From assembly GCA_037147415.1 (NCBI GenBank), contig JBAWVF010000004.1, forward strand, positions 1 through 64,000: a stretch of 64,000 nt of DNA, given 5' to 3'. The translations under genes and the position numbers were made by a program. Shown in pieces: positions 52,689-61,278 of the stretch. The notes beneath the pieces are model-generated. The model saw only the letters and a list, made by a program, of their open reading frames with translations, searched no databases and was not told the origin of the DNA. The DNA is from BOG-933 sp037147415. Lineage in GTDB: Bacteria; Pseudomonadota; Alphaproteobacteria; Azospirillales; Azospirillaceae. Within the stretch, counting starts at the first letter, position 1, and every line of letters begins with the position of its first letter.

Positions 52689-53204
52689 GTGCCCGCTCTC
52701 GCGTCCGACCCCGTGCTCGAGTCTCTGCTGCGCCGCTCGACGGCGGGCCGTCCGACCGCGGTCGTCTTCGTCATCAGCGCCGGAGTCCCGCATCCGTGGC
52801 CCCCGGGCTCGTGGATGGCGGTGGAGGAAACCGGCGACGCCTGCGGCACGGTTGCCGAGGGTGTCCTGGCGGAAATCGTGATTCGGCAGGCCGTGGCGGT
52901 GCTGAAGCAGGACGAACCGTGCCTGTTGCGCAGCGGCGGGGTCGGGTTCTATCTCACCCCGGTGCCGCGGCGCGATTTGCTGGAACGCTTGCGCAACGCC
53001 CGCTTGGCCGGACTGCCGGTGGCATTGGTCATCGATTTGGGCACCGGATTAATGACATTAGTTTTTAATGAAACTATTCACGGCGGATTTGCACCGGAAC
53101 CGGCCGTACTTGGCGAAATTCGGCGGTTTATGGCCGCGGGAACCGGTGGAATTCTGGATGCCGGCGAGGACGGACGGCTGTTCGTTCACTGTCCCTCCGG
53201 ATAA
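52689..53204 (+). CDS. XdhC/CoxI N-terminal-like domain protein
   Basis: A protein of 171 residues. The arrangement RPTAVVFVISAGVPHPWPPGSWMAV, GTVAEGVLAEIVIRQAVAVL, then an FNETIHGGF strand and the C-terminal LFVHCPSG resembles the first domain of XdhC/CoxI proteins, which help insert sulphurated molybdenum cofactor. The usual cysteine-containing SGGCVEG segment is replaced by VAEGVLAE, and the NAD-binding second domain is missing. It is therefore a divergent, single-domain relative, and a molybdoenzyme partner is not visible. The GTG at 52689 has AGAGGAAG 5-6 bases upstream; a longer ATG start at 52626 is less likely. Confidence 0.55.
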   Translation: MPALASDPVLESLLRRSTAGRPTAVVFVISAGVPHPWPPGSWMAVEETGDACGTVAEGVLAEIVIRQAVAVLKQDEPCLLRSGGVGFYLTPVPRRDLLERLRNARLAGLPVALVIDLGTGLMTLVFNETIHGGFAPEPAVLGEIRRFMAAGTGGILDAGEDGRLFVHCPSG

Positions 53205-53404
53205 TATCCGCACGAAAAAGAGGGAATTTGAATTCGGTCCTTGAAATCGAGCCCGTTTGACCCCTTCTTACTCCTCGTCATTCTGCCGTGGATAGCCGTT
53301 CTCCCGATACATGCGGGCCGAAGTTGGTGTCGTCCCTGGAGCTATGGATGATGCGCTCGTGCGGGTCGTCCGCGGGGTGCACTACGCAATGATTGGAGAC
53401 TGGG

Positions 53405-53614
53405 ATGGCTACGGGTACCGTGAAGTGGTTCAACAGCACGAAGGGCTACGGCTTCATTCAGCCGGACAACGGCACTGCCGATGTTTTCGTGCACATTTCC
53501 GCTGTTGAGCGGGCCGGCATGAGCAGCCTGAAGGAAGGCCAGAAGCTTTCTTTCGAGCTTCAGACCGATCCGCGCAAGGGTAAGACTTCGGCAGAGAACC
53601 TTAAGGCTCTCTGA
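53405..53614 (+). CDS. Cold-shock protein, CspA family
   Basis: A 69-residue single-stranded nucleic-acid chaperone with one cold-shock domain: VKWFNSTKGYGFIQPD (RNP1) and DVFVHISAVERAG (RNP2). GGAG lies 8 bases before the ATG at 53405. The 200-base stretch upstream (53205-53404) has no gene and may hold a long 5' leader, common for csp genes; a TTGACC box near 53257 may belong to its promoter. A strong terminator follows about 20 bases after the stop. Confidence 0.97.
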   Translation: MATGTVKWFNSTKGYGFIQPDNGTADVFVHISAVERAGMSSLKEGQKLSFELQTDPRKGKTSAENLKAL

Positions 53615-53634
53615 ACCACGGTCACTTGTCGGGA

Positions 53635-53662
53635 AAGGGCGCCTTCGGGCGCCTTTTTCTTT
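53635..53662 (+). terminator. Rho-independent terminator of the csp gene
   Basis: AAGGGCGCC (53635-53643) pairs with GGCGCCTTT (53648-53656) around a UUCG tetraloop, a 9 bp stem with one wobble, followed by TTCTTTT. This is the best intrinsic terminator in the window. Confidence 0.92.
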
Positions 53663-53702
53663 TCGGCAATCTTTTCTTATCGGCAGCCTTTTCGTATCGG
53701 TA

Positions 53703-53933
53703 TCAGGGCCCGGCGCCGATATGGGCATGGAGATAAGCGACGCAGGCGAAGGCCGCCCCGAGCACGAGGCAGGACAGGGTGCGCCTGATCGCGGTCAGAA
53801 TGCGGCGGCGGCGGCGCGCGCGCAGGGTCATGCAATATTGGTTCTGCCAGACTCGCTGTCTTGCCTGCTGTTGGCGGCGCTCCAGATAGTCTCCCGGCGT
53901 TGCGGGCGTCGATAATGTCACGATTCCGGACAT
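53703..53933 (-). CDS. Small membrane-anchored hypothetical protein
   Basis: A protein of 76 residues. It has a charged N-terminal half (YLERRQQQARQRVWQNQY, then a run of five arginines) and one hydrophobic helix near the C-terminus (LSCLVLGAAFACVAYLHAHI). GGAGGAAAAA directly precedes the ATG, with good spacing. It is convergent with the csp gene. I do not recognise a family; it could be a small inner-membrane protein. Coding is supported by the ribosome-binding site and the amphipathic design only. Confidence 0.5.
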   Translation of the reverse strand: MSGIVTLSTPATPGDYLERRQQQARQRVWQNQYCMTLRARRRRRILTAIRRTLSCLVLGAAFACVAYLHAHIGAGP

Positions 53934-54063
53934 TTTTTCCTCCCCATGGCAGCGGCGGCCGTTCGTGCATTCTGCGTGAAGGCCCTTGTCTCGGGAAGTC
54001 TAGCAAACAGCATGCCGCAGCCGGGAAGACCCGTCGGTTCAAGCTGCTGTGAAATGATCTTGC

Positions 54064-54122
54064 CCCTTAAGGGCGATTTTGCCGATAGCGGCAAATTTTG
54101 CCGGGTAACCCGGCAAAATTTG
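54064..54122. terminator. Series of palindromes after the 54160-54558 gene
   Basis: Three palindromes lie in tandem: CCCTTAAGGG (54064-54073), TTTGCCG/CGGCAAA (54078-54095) and a perfect 14 bp stem CAAATTTTGCCGGG/CCCGGCAAAATTTG with a TAA loop (54092-54122). Read on the minus strand, the last one lies about 40 bases after the upstream gene's stop and could end its transcript. Confidence 0.6.
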
Positions 54123-54159
54123 TCTCACCGCAAAGCTTCCCTCAGAACCGTTGCTTTTC

Positions 54160-54558
54160 TCAGAACCGTTCAACGGTTTCGATAAACACCGGCTTCGGTT
54201 CGGGGCGATAAGTCTCGTCCCAGGTGATGGTTTCGAACGCGTCGATAACGGTGCGGGCCGGCAGGTCGAAACCGAGGGTGGCCGGCAGAGTCGTCATGTT
54301 GACCCGCTCGACCTCATGCCAGGGTTGGTCGACTCGGGGATCCCAATCACGATCCCGGTCCCCGAACGAGCAGCACAGGTCGGGCAGCTGCACCTGTCCG
54401 GGGATGAAATAGAGCCCGTCTTCCAACCGCTCCTTGATGGCGGCGATGTCGTTGCTGCCGACCGGGCCGGGCAGCACCAGCTTGCACAGAATCTTGCTTC
54501 CGGGCGTAAGCCGGTAGCAATACTCGATTCGCAAATTGAACCGCTTTGAAGGGGACAT
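54160..54558 (-). CDS. Hypothetical protein
   Basis: A protein of 132 residues without signal peptide or membrane helix and with no family I recognise. Visible features are a basic beta-rich start (SKRFNLRIEYCYRLTPGSKI), the segment LYFIPGQVQLPDLCCSFGDRDRDWDP, and an acidic, proline-containing C-terminus (WDETYRPEPKPVFIETVERF). The ATG at 54558 has GAGG 7 bases upstream; the frame is open further to 54741 but composition there is unlike protein. It lies 133 bases after the Uma2 gene in the same direction, and a string of palindromes follows. Confidence 0.6.
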   Translation of the reverse strand: MSPSKRFNLRIEYCYRLTPGSKILCKLVLPGPVGSNDIAAIKERLEDGLYFIPGQVQLPDLCCSFGDRDRDWDPRVDQPWHEVERVNMTTLPATLGFDLPARTVIDAFETITWDETYRPEPKPVFIETVERF

Positions 54559-54691
54559 GATCAGGCCTCGTCGGGCCGAAAGTCGGGATCGGAACTCTGT
54601 TCGAACGGCGACGGACAGGCAGCCGGGAAGAGAGTTTGATTCGGTGCGCTGGCCCGGGCGTAGAAATCTTGTTGATAGAGGGGTGATGCCA

Positions 54692-55282
54692 TCATGCCTC
54701 GGCCCTCGCGAAGACCGGTCCGTCGAAGACCAGTCCGTCATAGATATCGGCCAGGGTCAGCGTGACGCCGAGCGCCGCCAGGGTCAGGACGCCTTCAAGG
54801 CCGGAGACCGCTTCTTCGGGCACCAGATGGCCACCCGAGCGGGTCCAGAGTGCGGCCTTCGGCTCGTCCTGCCAGACAATGACATAATGCGCGACGGATT
54901 CCAGCAGATCATAATCCCGCAATTTGGCATGTTGATCGCTGTAGGCCGTTGATTTGGATAACACCTCAATGACGACCCGCGGTTCGCTTGCGTCCAGCGC
55001 GTTCGGGTCGAAGCGGCCGCAATCGACCGTCACGTCGGGATAGCGGACGCGGCCGGAGGCGCGGATCGGGACACGCAGATCGCCGGCTCCGGGCCGGCAA
55101 CCGCTACCGCGCAAGCTTTGGCGCAAAGCGGTGGCAATGTTGAGGGTAATCAGGCTATGCGCTTGCGTGCCGCCGGTCATCATCACGGGGCGGCCGTCAA
55201 CCAACTCATACCGAAGCGGCTGCCGCTCTTCCCACTCCAGGAAGTCGTCGAGCAACCATGGCTGTCGCTGCGGCTCGCTCAT
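54692..55282 (-). CDS. Uma2 family endonuclease (PD-(D/E)XK fold)
   Basis: A protein of 196 residues with Uma2 (DUF820) features: a helical start (WLLDDFLEWEERQPLRYELVDG), HSLITLNIATALRQSL, the catalytic aspartate in VRYPDVTVDCG and the E-x-K pair in RVVIEVLSKSTAYSDQ. It ends in a strand-rich segment. The family is restriction endonuclease-like, often present in many copies in cyanobacteria and some alphaproteobacteria, with biological role mostly unproven. GGAG lies 5 bases before the ATG at 55282. It is divergent from the chvI-chvG pair. Confidence 0.9.
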   Translation of the reverse strand: MSEPQRQPWLLDDFLEWEERQPLRYELVDGRPVMMTGGTQAHSLITLNIATALRQSLRGSGCRPGAGDLRVPIRASGRVRYPDVTVDCGRFDPNALDASEPRVVIEVLSKSTAYSDQHAKLRDYDLLESVAHYVIVWQDEPKAALWTRSGGHLVPEEAVSGLEGVLTLAALGVTLTLADIYDGLVFDGPVFARAEA

Positions 55283-55339
55283 GCTCACTCCGTACGTCGG
55301 TAAAGGATACTATAGGAAATTCGATAAAATCTTGCCACA

Positions 55340-55369
55340 ATTTCAAGATAGATCATTTCAAGATAGATC
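55340..55369 (+). repeat. Perfect 15 bp tandem repeat upstream of chvI
   Basis: ATTTCAAGATAGATC occurs twice in direct succession (55340-55354 and 55355-55369), between the divergent Uma2 and chvI genes and about 45 bases before the chvI start. It could be a duplicated regulator-binding site. Confidence 0.9.
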
Positions 55370-55411
55370 ATGGGGTTCGGATACCCGAGCCCCGGGGGAG
55401 GGCCGTGCGCC

Positions 55412-56110
55412 ATGCCGCAATCGATTGTTCTGGTTGATGACGACCGCAATATCCTTACTTCGGTGTCGATGGCGCTTCAGGCCGAGGGCTTTGAGGTTCG
55501 GACGTACAGCGACGGTGCCGAGGCGTTGAAGGGGCTGACCGGCAAGCCGGCCGATCTTGCGGTGCTTGACATCAAGATGCCGCGACTCGACGGGATGGAG
55601 TTGCTGGCGCGGCTGCGAAAGGTCTCGTCGATGCCGGTGATCTTTCTGACCTCCAAGGACGACGAGCAGGACGAAGTCGCCGGCTTGCGCCAAGGGGCGG
55701 ACGATTATATCCGCAAGCCGTTTTCACAGCGCTTGCTGATCGAACGCATTCGCGCTTTGTTGCGGCGCGAGGCGATCGGGCGCGGCCGGGCGGTCGGAGA
55801 ACCGGGCTTGATGATCGTGCATGGTGATCTGAGCTTGGACGGCAGCCGGCATGTCTGTTCCTGGAAAGGTGCGGTCGTCGATCTGACGGTGACCGAGTTT
55901 CTGTTGGTCAAAGCGCTGGTGGTCAGGCCGGGGCATGTCAAGAACCGGGATCAGCTGATGGATGCCGCCTATGGTGAGCATATTTATGTGGATGACCGCA
56001 CGATCGACAGTCACGTCAAGCGCGTGCGTAAGAAATTCCGTGCGGTCGATCCGGAGTTCAATCAGATAGAGACGCTGTACGGGGTCGGTTATCGTTACAA
56101 GGAGACTTGA
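55412..56110 (+). CDS. chvI: Response regulator ChvI, OmpR/PhoB family
   Basis: A protein of 232 residues with a receiver domain (SIVLVDDDRNILTSVSMALQAEGFEV, acceptor Asp53 in VLDIKMPRLDG, switch T-S-K at about 84) and a winged-helix DNA-binding domain ending IDSHVKRVRKKFRAVDPEF and IETLYGVGYRYKE. This combination is the ChvI type of alphaproteobacteria, which with ChvG responds to acid and envelope stress and is often essential or needed for host interaction. GGAGGG precedes the ATG at 55412; the upstream ATG at 55370 adjoins the tandem repeat and is not preferred. chvG starts 1 base after the stop. Confidence 0.93.
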   Translation: MPQSIVLVDDDRNILTSVSMALQAEGFEVRTYSDGAEALKGLTGKPADLAVLDIKMPRLDGMELLARLRKVSSMPVIFLTSKDDEQDEVAGLRQGADDYIRKPFSQRLLIERIRALLRREAIGRGRAVGEPGLMIVHGDLSLDGSRHVCSWKGAVVDLTVTEFLLVKALVVRPGHVKNRDQLMDAAYGEHIYVDDRTIDSHVKRVRKKFRAVDPEFNQIETLYGVGYRYKET

Positions 56111-56111
56111 A

Positions 56112-57704
56112 ATGGATCGACGCCGGCTGTCGCCGCTGGCTCACCGCATTCTGATGGTCAATATCTTGGCGCTGGCGATCCTGGTGGTCGGGGTGATGGT
56201 GCTGGGCCGCTATAAAGAGCGGTTGATAGTGGATGAGCTGGCCGGGTTGTCCGCCGATGCCCGTATCCTTGCGGTGGCGCTGGCGGAAGGTGCCGCCTTA
56301 AGCGACGAGCGGAGCGGCTTGGAGCCGGAGCGGGCGCGACGCATGGTGCGCCGGTTGGTCGAGCCGGCAGACGCGCGGACCCGGCTTTTCGATGCGTCCG
56401 GTGCATTGCTGGCCGACAGTGATGATTTTCAGGAAGCCGCCCTTCCGGCCCCGGAGCGGGATGAGGAGGAGCTGCCGCCGGCCAGCCGTTGGGTGCTCAA
56501 CGATCTGGAGCAGCTTTACGAGTTGATTGCCGACCATCTTCAGGGGCGCGGGGCTTTGCCCGTGTTCGATGACCGGTCGTTGCGGCATGCCGGCCAGCTC
56601 AGCGAGCTTCAGCAAGCTTTGAAAGGGGAGGCTCACTCGGCGGCGCAAGCGACCCCGGACGGGGGGCTGATGCTGATCGCGGTGATGCCGGTCGAACAAA
56701 ACAAGCGGGTGGTCGGTGCCGTGTTGCTGAATCACGGCGGCGAGACGATCGGCGCGGCTGTGCAATCGTTACGGGTTGACATCCTGCATTGCTTTTTAAT
56801 CGCGCTGGCGGTGACGGTGGCGTTGTCATTCTATCTGGCCGGAACCATCGTGGAGCCGATTCGGCGGCTGGCATTGGCGGCGGAACGGGTCAGGCATGGC
56901 CGGGGTCGGCAGCGCATCCCCGACTTCAGCTGCCGAAACGACGAGATCGGCGACCTGTCGCGTGCTTTGGGCGAGATGACCGATGCCTTGTGGGCGCGAC
57001 TGGACGCTATCGAGCATTTTGCCGCCGACGTCGCTCATGAGATTAAAAATCCGCTGACGTCCCTGCGCAGCGCGGTCGAGACCGCGGCCCGCATCGAGGA
57101 TGCCGAACGCCGCCGCCCGCTGATGGCGATCATCGAGGATGATATTCGGCGGCTCGACCGGTTGATCACCGACATTTCCGCCGCGTCCCGGGTTGATGCC
57201 GAACTCAGCCGGGCCGAGCGCGCTCCGGTTGATCTCGGCGCCATGCTCAGCATGCTGGCCGAAATCCACGCCGCAACCGCAGCCGAAAACCCGGCGTTGC
57301 CGTGCGTGGTGGTCGAACTGCCCGAAGGGGCCGGGCTGACCGTGTCGGGCTTCGAAGGGCGGCTGGTCCAGGTTTTCCAGAACCTGATCGCGAATGCACT
57401 GTCGTTCTCGCCGCCGGGGGGTACGGTCACCTTGTCGGCGCGTCGCGACGGTGACGGGGTCGCGGTTGCGGTCGGGGATCGCGGTCCCGGAATTCCCGAG
57501 GGTAAGTTACAGGCGATTTTCGAGCGCTTTTATACCGAGCGTCCACCGGGCGAAAAGTTCGGCATCCACTCCGGTCTCGGCCTCAGTATCAGCAAGCAGA
57601 TTATCGAGGCGCATCATGGCAGCATCACCGCCGAAAACCGCTGCGGTCCCGATGGCGGAGTCGCAGGCGCGGTGTTCACGGTACGCCTGCCGCTAAAAAA
57701 CTGA
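56112..57704 (+). CDS. chvG: Sensor histidine kinase ChvG
   Basis: A protein of 530 residues with two membrane helices (about 14-34 and 222-245), a periplasmic sensor of the stimulus-sensing type (ADARILAVALAEGAALSDERS, TRLFDASGALLADSDDF), HAMP, HisKA with His309 (VAHEIKNPLTSLRSAVETA) and HATPase_c ending HSGLGLSISKQIIEAHHG. It pairs with ChvI, encoded 1 base upstream. In many alphaproteobacteria hprK and PTS genes follow; here they are replaced by the convergent ubiB. Confidence 0.94.
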   Translation: MDRRRLSPLAHRILMVNILALAILVVGVMVLGRYKERLIVDELAGLSADARILAVALAEGAALSDERSGLEPERARRMVRRLVEPADARTRLFDASGALLADSDDFQEAALPAPERDEEELPPASRWVLNDLEQLYELIADHLQGRGALPVFDDRSLRHAGQLSELQQALKGEAHSAAQATPDGGLMLIAVMPVEQNKRVVGAVLLNHGGETIGAAVQSLRVDILHCFLIALAVTVALSFYLAGTIVEPIRRLALAAERVRHGRGRQRIPDFSCRNDEIGDLSRALGEMTDALWARLDAIEHFAADVAHEIKNPLTSLRSAVETAARIEDAERRRPLMAIIEDDIRRLDRLITDISAASRVDAELSRAERAPVDLGAMLSMLAEIHAATAAENPALPCVVVELPEGAGLTVSGFEGRLVQVFQNLIANALSFSPPGGTVTLSARRDGDGVAVAVGDRGPGIPEGKLQAIFERFYTERPPGEKFGIHSGLGLSISKQIIEAHHGSITAENRCGPDGGVAGAVFTVRLPLKN

Positions 57705-57728
57705 AACCGGTTCATCGGCGTAAAAGGA

Positions 57729-59267
57729 TTACAGCAACCAGGCAACCGTTCCCGCCAACGCGGCCACGGCGCCCCACAAAGCCCATAGTTCGGTGCGATA
57801 GCGCCGGGAACCGGCTTGAACCAAGGCGGCGACGGTGTCGGGGTCGAGGCGGATGCCACGCTCCAGCAACTCGACGGTGCGTTTGGTGCTGCGGATGGCT
57901 TCGGGCACTTGGCGGAGCGCCTTGAAAAAGGCTTCCGCTTCATCGAGGACATGCGCTTCGGGGCCACGGTGCTCGCGCATCCAGTTTTCGATCAGCGGAC
58001 GGGCCAGCTCCCACATATTGATTTCGGGATTGAGCGCGCGGCCAACCCCTTCGGCGGTCAACATGCTCTTTTGTAACAAAAGAAGCTGAGGCTGGGTTTC
58101 CATTTCGAACTGCTCGGTCACCGCGAACAGTTGGGCCAACAGGCGCCCGACGGAAATTTCATTGAGCGGCTTGTTGAGCAGCGGCTCTCCGATGGCGCGG
58201 CACGCCTGCGTGAACATCTCTTGCGACTGGTGCGAGGCGACGTATCCGGCCTGGAAATGGACCTGAGCCACCCGCCGGTAGTCGCCGGTCAGGAAGCCCA
58301 GCAGCATATCGGCCAAGTAATATCGTGTGGTTCGGTCAAGCCGGCCCATGATGCCGAAATCAACCGCGGTAACCCCACCGGTTTCGTTGACGAACAAATT
58401 GCCGGGGTGCAGGTCGGCATGGAAATAACCGTCCCGAAACACTTGATTAAAATACGCCGCCGATGCAATCGCGGTGACTTTACTCAGGTCGTGCCCGGCG
58501 GCAAGCAGTTTTTCAGTTTCATCAACCTTGATGCCGTGAATGCGTTCCAGGGTCAGCACATGCTTGGCGGTGCGGTCCCAGTCGACGCGCGGCACACGAA
58601 ACCACGGGTCGTCGCGGAAATTGGCCGCAAGTTCGGAGGCGGCCGCGGCTTCCATCCGCAAATCCATCTCGATGCCGGTGGTGCGCTCGAACATCTCGAC
58701 GATTTCGATCGGCCGTAGCCGGCGCAGTCTCGGCTGAAGCCGCAAGGCCATCTCGGTCAGCCAATAGAGCAGGTTAACGTCGCGGCGAAAGGCATGCTCG
58801 ATTCCGGGGCGTAGAATCTTGACCGCGACTTCCTTACCGTCGATGGTGACGGCGAAGTGGACTTGCGCGATTGACGCCGCGGCGATGGCATTACGATCGA
58901 AGCTTTGGAATATCCGGTCGAGCGGCTTTTCAAGCTGTTCTTCGACGATGGCGGCGGCGGTATCTCCGGAAAATGGCGGCAAACGATCCTGAAGCCGGGC
59001 AAGGTCGGCGGCAATCTCGGCGCCGACCAGATCGGAGCGTGTCGACAGCGCCTGCCCGAGCTTGATGAAGGTCGGTCCCAGCTCGGCCAGAGCCCCGGCC
59101 AGCCGTTGACCGGGGCGACCGGCGACCCCGCGCCGCGAGATCAGGCGGGCAAACAGCGCCAACCCCGGCAGCATGTCACCGAGTTCACTCGGGAACAGGG
59201 CGTCATGCCGGGCCAGCGTCCGGATAATGACGAACAGGCGGCCGAGGTTGCGCGCGGTGCGAATCAC
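57729..59267 (-). CDS. ubiB: UbiB family atypical kinase, ubiquinone biosynthesis
   Basis: A protein of 512 residues of the ADCK/UbiB kinase-like family needed for ubiquinone synthesis. The diagnostic KxGQ motif is in LGPTFIKLGQALSTRSDLVG, the A-rich loop in IAAASIAQVHFA, the catalytic DLHPGN in GYFHADLHPGNLFV and the metal-binding aspartate in TAVDFGIMG. A C-terminal membrane helix (WALWGAVAALAGTVAWLL) anchors it. The start overlaps the ubiE stop as ATGA, the common alphaproteobacterial order ubiE-ubiB. Confidence 0.96.
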   Translation of the reverse strand: MIRTARNLGRLFVIIRTLARHDALFPSELGDMLPGLALFARLISRRGVAGRPGQRLAGALAELGPTFIKLGQALSTRSDLVGAEIAADLARLQDRLPPFSGDTAAAIVEEQLEKPLDRIFQSFDRNAIAAASIAQVHFAVTIDGKEVAVKILRPGIEHAFRRDVNLLYWLTEMALRLQPRLRRLRPIEIVEMFERTTGIEMDLRMEAAAASELAANFRDDPWFRVPRVDWDRTAKHVLTLERIHGIKVDETEKLLAAGHDLSKVTAIASAAYFNQVFRDGYFHADLHPGNLFVNETGGVTAVDFGIMGRLDRTTRYYLADMLLGFLTGDYRRVAQVHFQAGYVASHQSQEMFTQACRAIGEPLLNKPLNEISVGRLLAQLFAVTEQFEMETQPQLLLLQKSMLTAEGVGRALNPEINMWELARPLIENWMREHRGPEAHVLDEAEAFFKALRQVPEAIRSTKRTVELLERGIRLDPDTVAALVQAGSRRYRTELWALWGAVAALAGTVAWLL

Positions 59268-60061
59268 AGGCGCCAGCCGGAGTGAATGGCGGCGACTCCG
59301 CCGGTTAAGTTACGGTAGCGCACTTGTCCGAAACCGGCCGCGGCGATCCGGCGGACCATACTGTCCTGGTCGGGGAATTTACGAATGCTTTCGACCAGAT
59401 AACGATAAGCCGCTTCATCATCCGCGACCACGCGGCCGATTTTGGGCAGCAGCGAAAACGAATAGGTGTCGTAAAGCTCGCGCAATCCCGGCATTGTGAC
59501 GTGGCTGAATTCCAGGCAGAAAAAACGCCCGCCCGGCCGGAGCACCCTATGGGCTTCCCTTAGCGCGGCGTCGATGCCGGTGACATTACGCAGGCCGAAG
59601 GCGATGGTATAGACATCGACCGAGCGGTTTGCCATCGGCAGCGCCATCGCGTCGCCGGTGATCCAGTCGAGTCCCTCGACGATGCCGCGGTCAAGGGCGC
59701 GATCCCGCCCGACTCGCAGCATGGCTTCGTTGATGTCGCAGATATGAGCGAAGCCGCCGCCCGCTTCGAGAAAGCGGAAGGCGATATCTCCGGTGCCGCC
59801 GGCAACATCAAGCAGCACCATGCCCGGCTGCGGCCGGATTTGTGCCACCAGCGAGGCTTTCCACAGCCGGTGCACGCCACCCGACATCAAATCATTCATC
59901 AGGTCGTAGCGACCGGCGACGCTGTCGAACACTTGGCGGACCCGGCCGGCTTTCTCGGCCGGATCGACCTCGGTAAAGCCGAACCAACGACCTTCGGCGC
60001 CCGGATCGGGGCGGGCCGCATCGCTTTTGCCGGCGTTTTTATCGGTGCTTTTGTCTGTCAT
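59264..60061 (-). CDS. ubiE: Ubiquinone/menaquinone C-methyltransferase UbiE
   Basis: A SAM-dependent methyltransferase of 265 residues. It has a disordered, charged N-terminus (about 1-30), then FDSVAGRYDLMNDLMSGGVHRLWK, the SAM-binding motif LLDVAGGTGDIAFRFLE, LDWITGDAMALPM and the UbiE signatures YTIAFGLRNVT and GRFFCLEFSHV. It methylates the demethoxyubiquinol ring in the cytoplasm. ATG 60061 has GAGAG 8 bases upstream. The usual divergent partner mutM lies beyond the hemerythrin gene. Confidence 0.96.
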   Translation of the reverse strand: MTDKSTDKNAGKSDAARPDPGAEGRWFGFTEVDPAEKAGRVRQVFDSVAGRYDLMNDLMSGGVHRLWKASLVAQIRPQPGMVLLDVAGGTGDIAFRFLEAGGGFAHICDINEAMLRVGRDRALDRGIVEGLDWITGDAMALPMANRSVDVYTIAFGLRNVTGIDAALREAHRVLRPGGRFFCLEFSHVTMPGLRELYDTYSFSLLPKIGRVVADDEAAYRYLVESIRKFPDQDSMVRRIAAAGFGQVRYRNLTGGVAAIHSGWRL

Positions 60062-60211
60062 TGTATCGCTCTCGCTCGTCCAACCCACCATAGCGGTTCA
60101 GGCGCCGCGGCACCAGTCAGGTGTTGTGCGCAGTCGTGCGTTTGCCCTATGTTTGCGAATCTTTGCTCGATGTTGTGACGCGGTGGCAAAACAGAAAATA
60201 TAAAGTCATGG

Positions 60212-61057
60212 CTATTGCTTAAAGCCGACCTCCTGATAAAATTCTTCGCTCGTGTGAAAAGATTTGATAATCTTGTCGATCTCCAGGCGCCTTAGCTGAC
60301 TAGCACATAGCCCTTCAGTCCCGGTGATCATGTACACATTTCTGCCATCTTCAATAAAAGTTCCAAGTAAAATTAAAAGATGTCCGATAAATTGTTCATC
60401 AAATTCCTCCATTTCCTCGAAACATGCGACAATGACCGCCGATAACGAAGAGTTAATTATCTCGCAACCTTTTGCAAGAATTGCGCTATCGGTTGGTGAG
60501 GACGTACCCTTGAAAGAAATGCCGGCGAACTCATTGGTTATGACAACTCTGACCCCGAGCATGCTGCCCATTTGATTTAACAGTACTGAATAACCATGGC
60601 CAGGACTGCCATCTGTTTTTATCATTGGCCGAATTGATTGGGGATGATAAAAATTCTTAAAGTATGGTGCCATAGCTTTATCATGCTTTGCAATATGATT
60701 AATAATCCAAAACTTTAGGAGTTTAAGTATTCTTTCTTTGACGGCCTGTTGTTGTTGCTTTGGAATTGTCTTACTGAAAAGACCTATGGCGCTCTTAACA
60801 TTTATTCTTAGTTGGCGATGACGCTCTGCATGATCTTTGCAGTTGGCAAACCCGATTCGTTGTTGGATCGCTTCTTCCCGACTGAAATGATAGACCGTAT
60901 AATATTCCAGTCTCTTCAAGGCATCAAGCAAGAGTCCTTGATCAAAGCCTGCCTCAAGCTGCTGTTCAAACTCGTTAATCAGTAAGATTAGAAATTTGTG
61001 GTCGGTATCGATCGCGCCCCCATCGATTGACATTTGTTCGCGCCAATGTACCGGCAT
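60212..61057 (-). CDS. Bacteriohemerythrin fused to a STAS-like domain
   Basis: A protein of 281 residues. The N-terminal hemerythrin domain (about 1-135) has the di-iron ligand set: VHWREQM, IDTDHKFLILLINEFE, YTVYHFSREEAI, CKDHAERHRQL and IINHIAKHDKAM. The C-terminal about 120 residues look like a STAS/SpoIIAA domain: GTSSPTDSAILAKGCEIIN, SAVIVACFEEMEEFDEQFIGHL and NVYMITGTEGLCASQLRRLE, with acidic residues where the anti-sigma-factor-antagonist serine would be. Hemerythrins bind O2 or NO, so the fusion may signal through a protein partner (inference). GAGG lies 6 bases before the ATG. The gene is AT-rich, unlike mutM and ubiE around it. Confidence 0.85.
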   Translation of the reverse strand: MPVHWREQMSIDGGAIDTDHKFLILLINEFEQQLEAGFDQGLLLDALKRLEYYTVYHFSREEAIQQRIGFANCKDHAERHRQLRINVKSAIGLFSKTIPKQQQQAVKERILKLLKFWIINHIAKHDKAMAPYFKNFYHPQSIRPMIKTDGSPGHGYSVLLNQMGSMLGVRVVITNEFAGISFKGTSSPTDSAILAKGCEIINSSLSAVIVACFEEMEEFDEQFIGHLLILLGTFIEDGRNVYMITGTEGLCASQLRRLEIDKIIKSFHTSEEFYQEVGFKQ

Positions 61058-61278
61058 AAAGAACCTCAACTCGGAAAATACTCAAAGCCCGGCGCACTAT
61101 TCAGTTCTCATTGAACATTGCGATAAAACTGTCAAACCGCTTGATATTCTAAATATAATCGGTGCCGGCGGTCAATGCCGGTGTGCCTGAAAATTGCCTT
61201 CTTTAATATGGCGGCTTTGTGTCAAGGTCGATAAGACGAGGCGGAACGTCGGCGACCATGCCATCCGGCAGAAACGGT

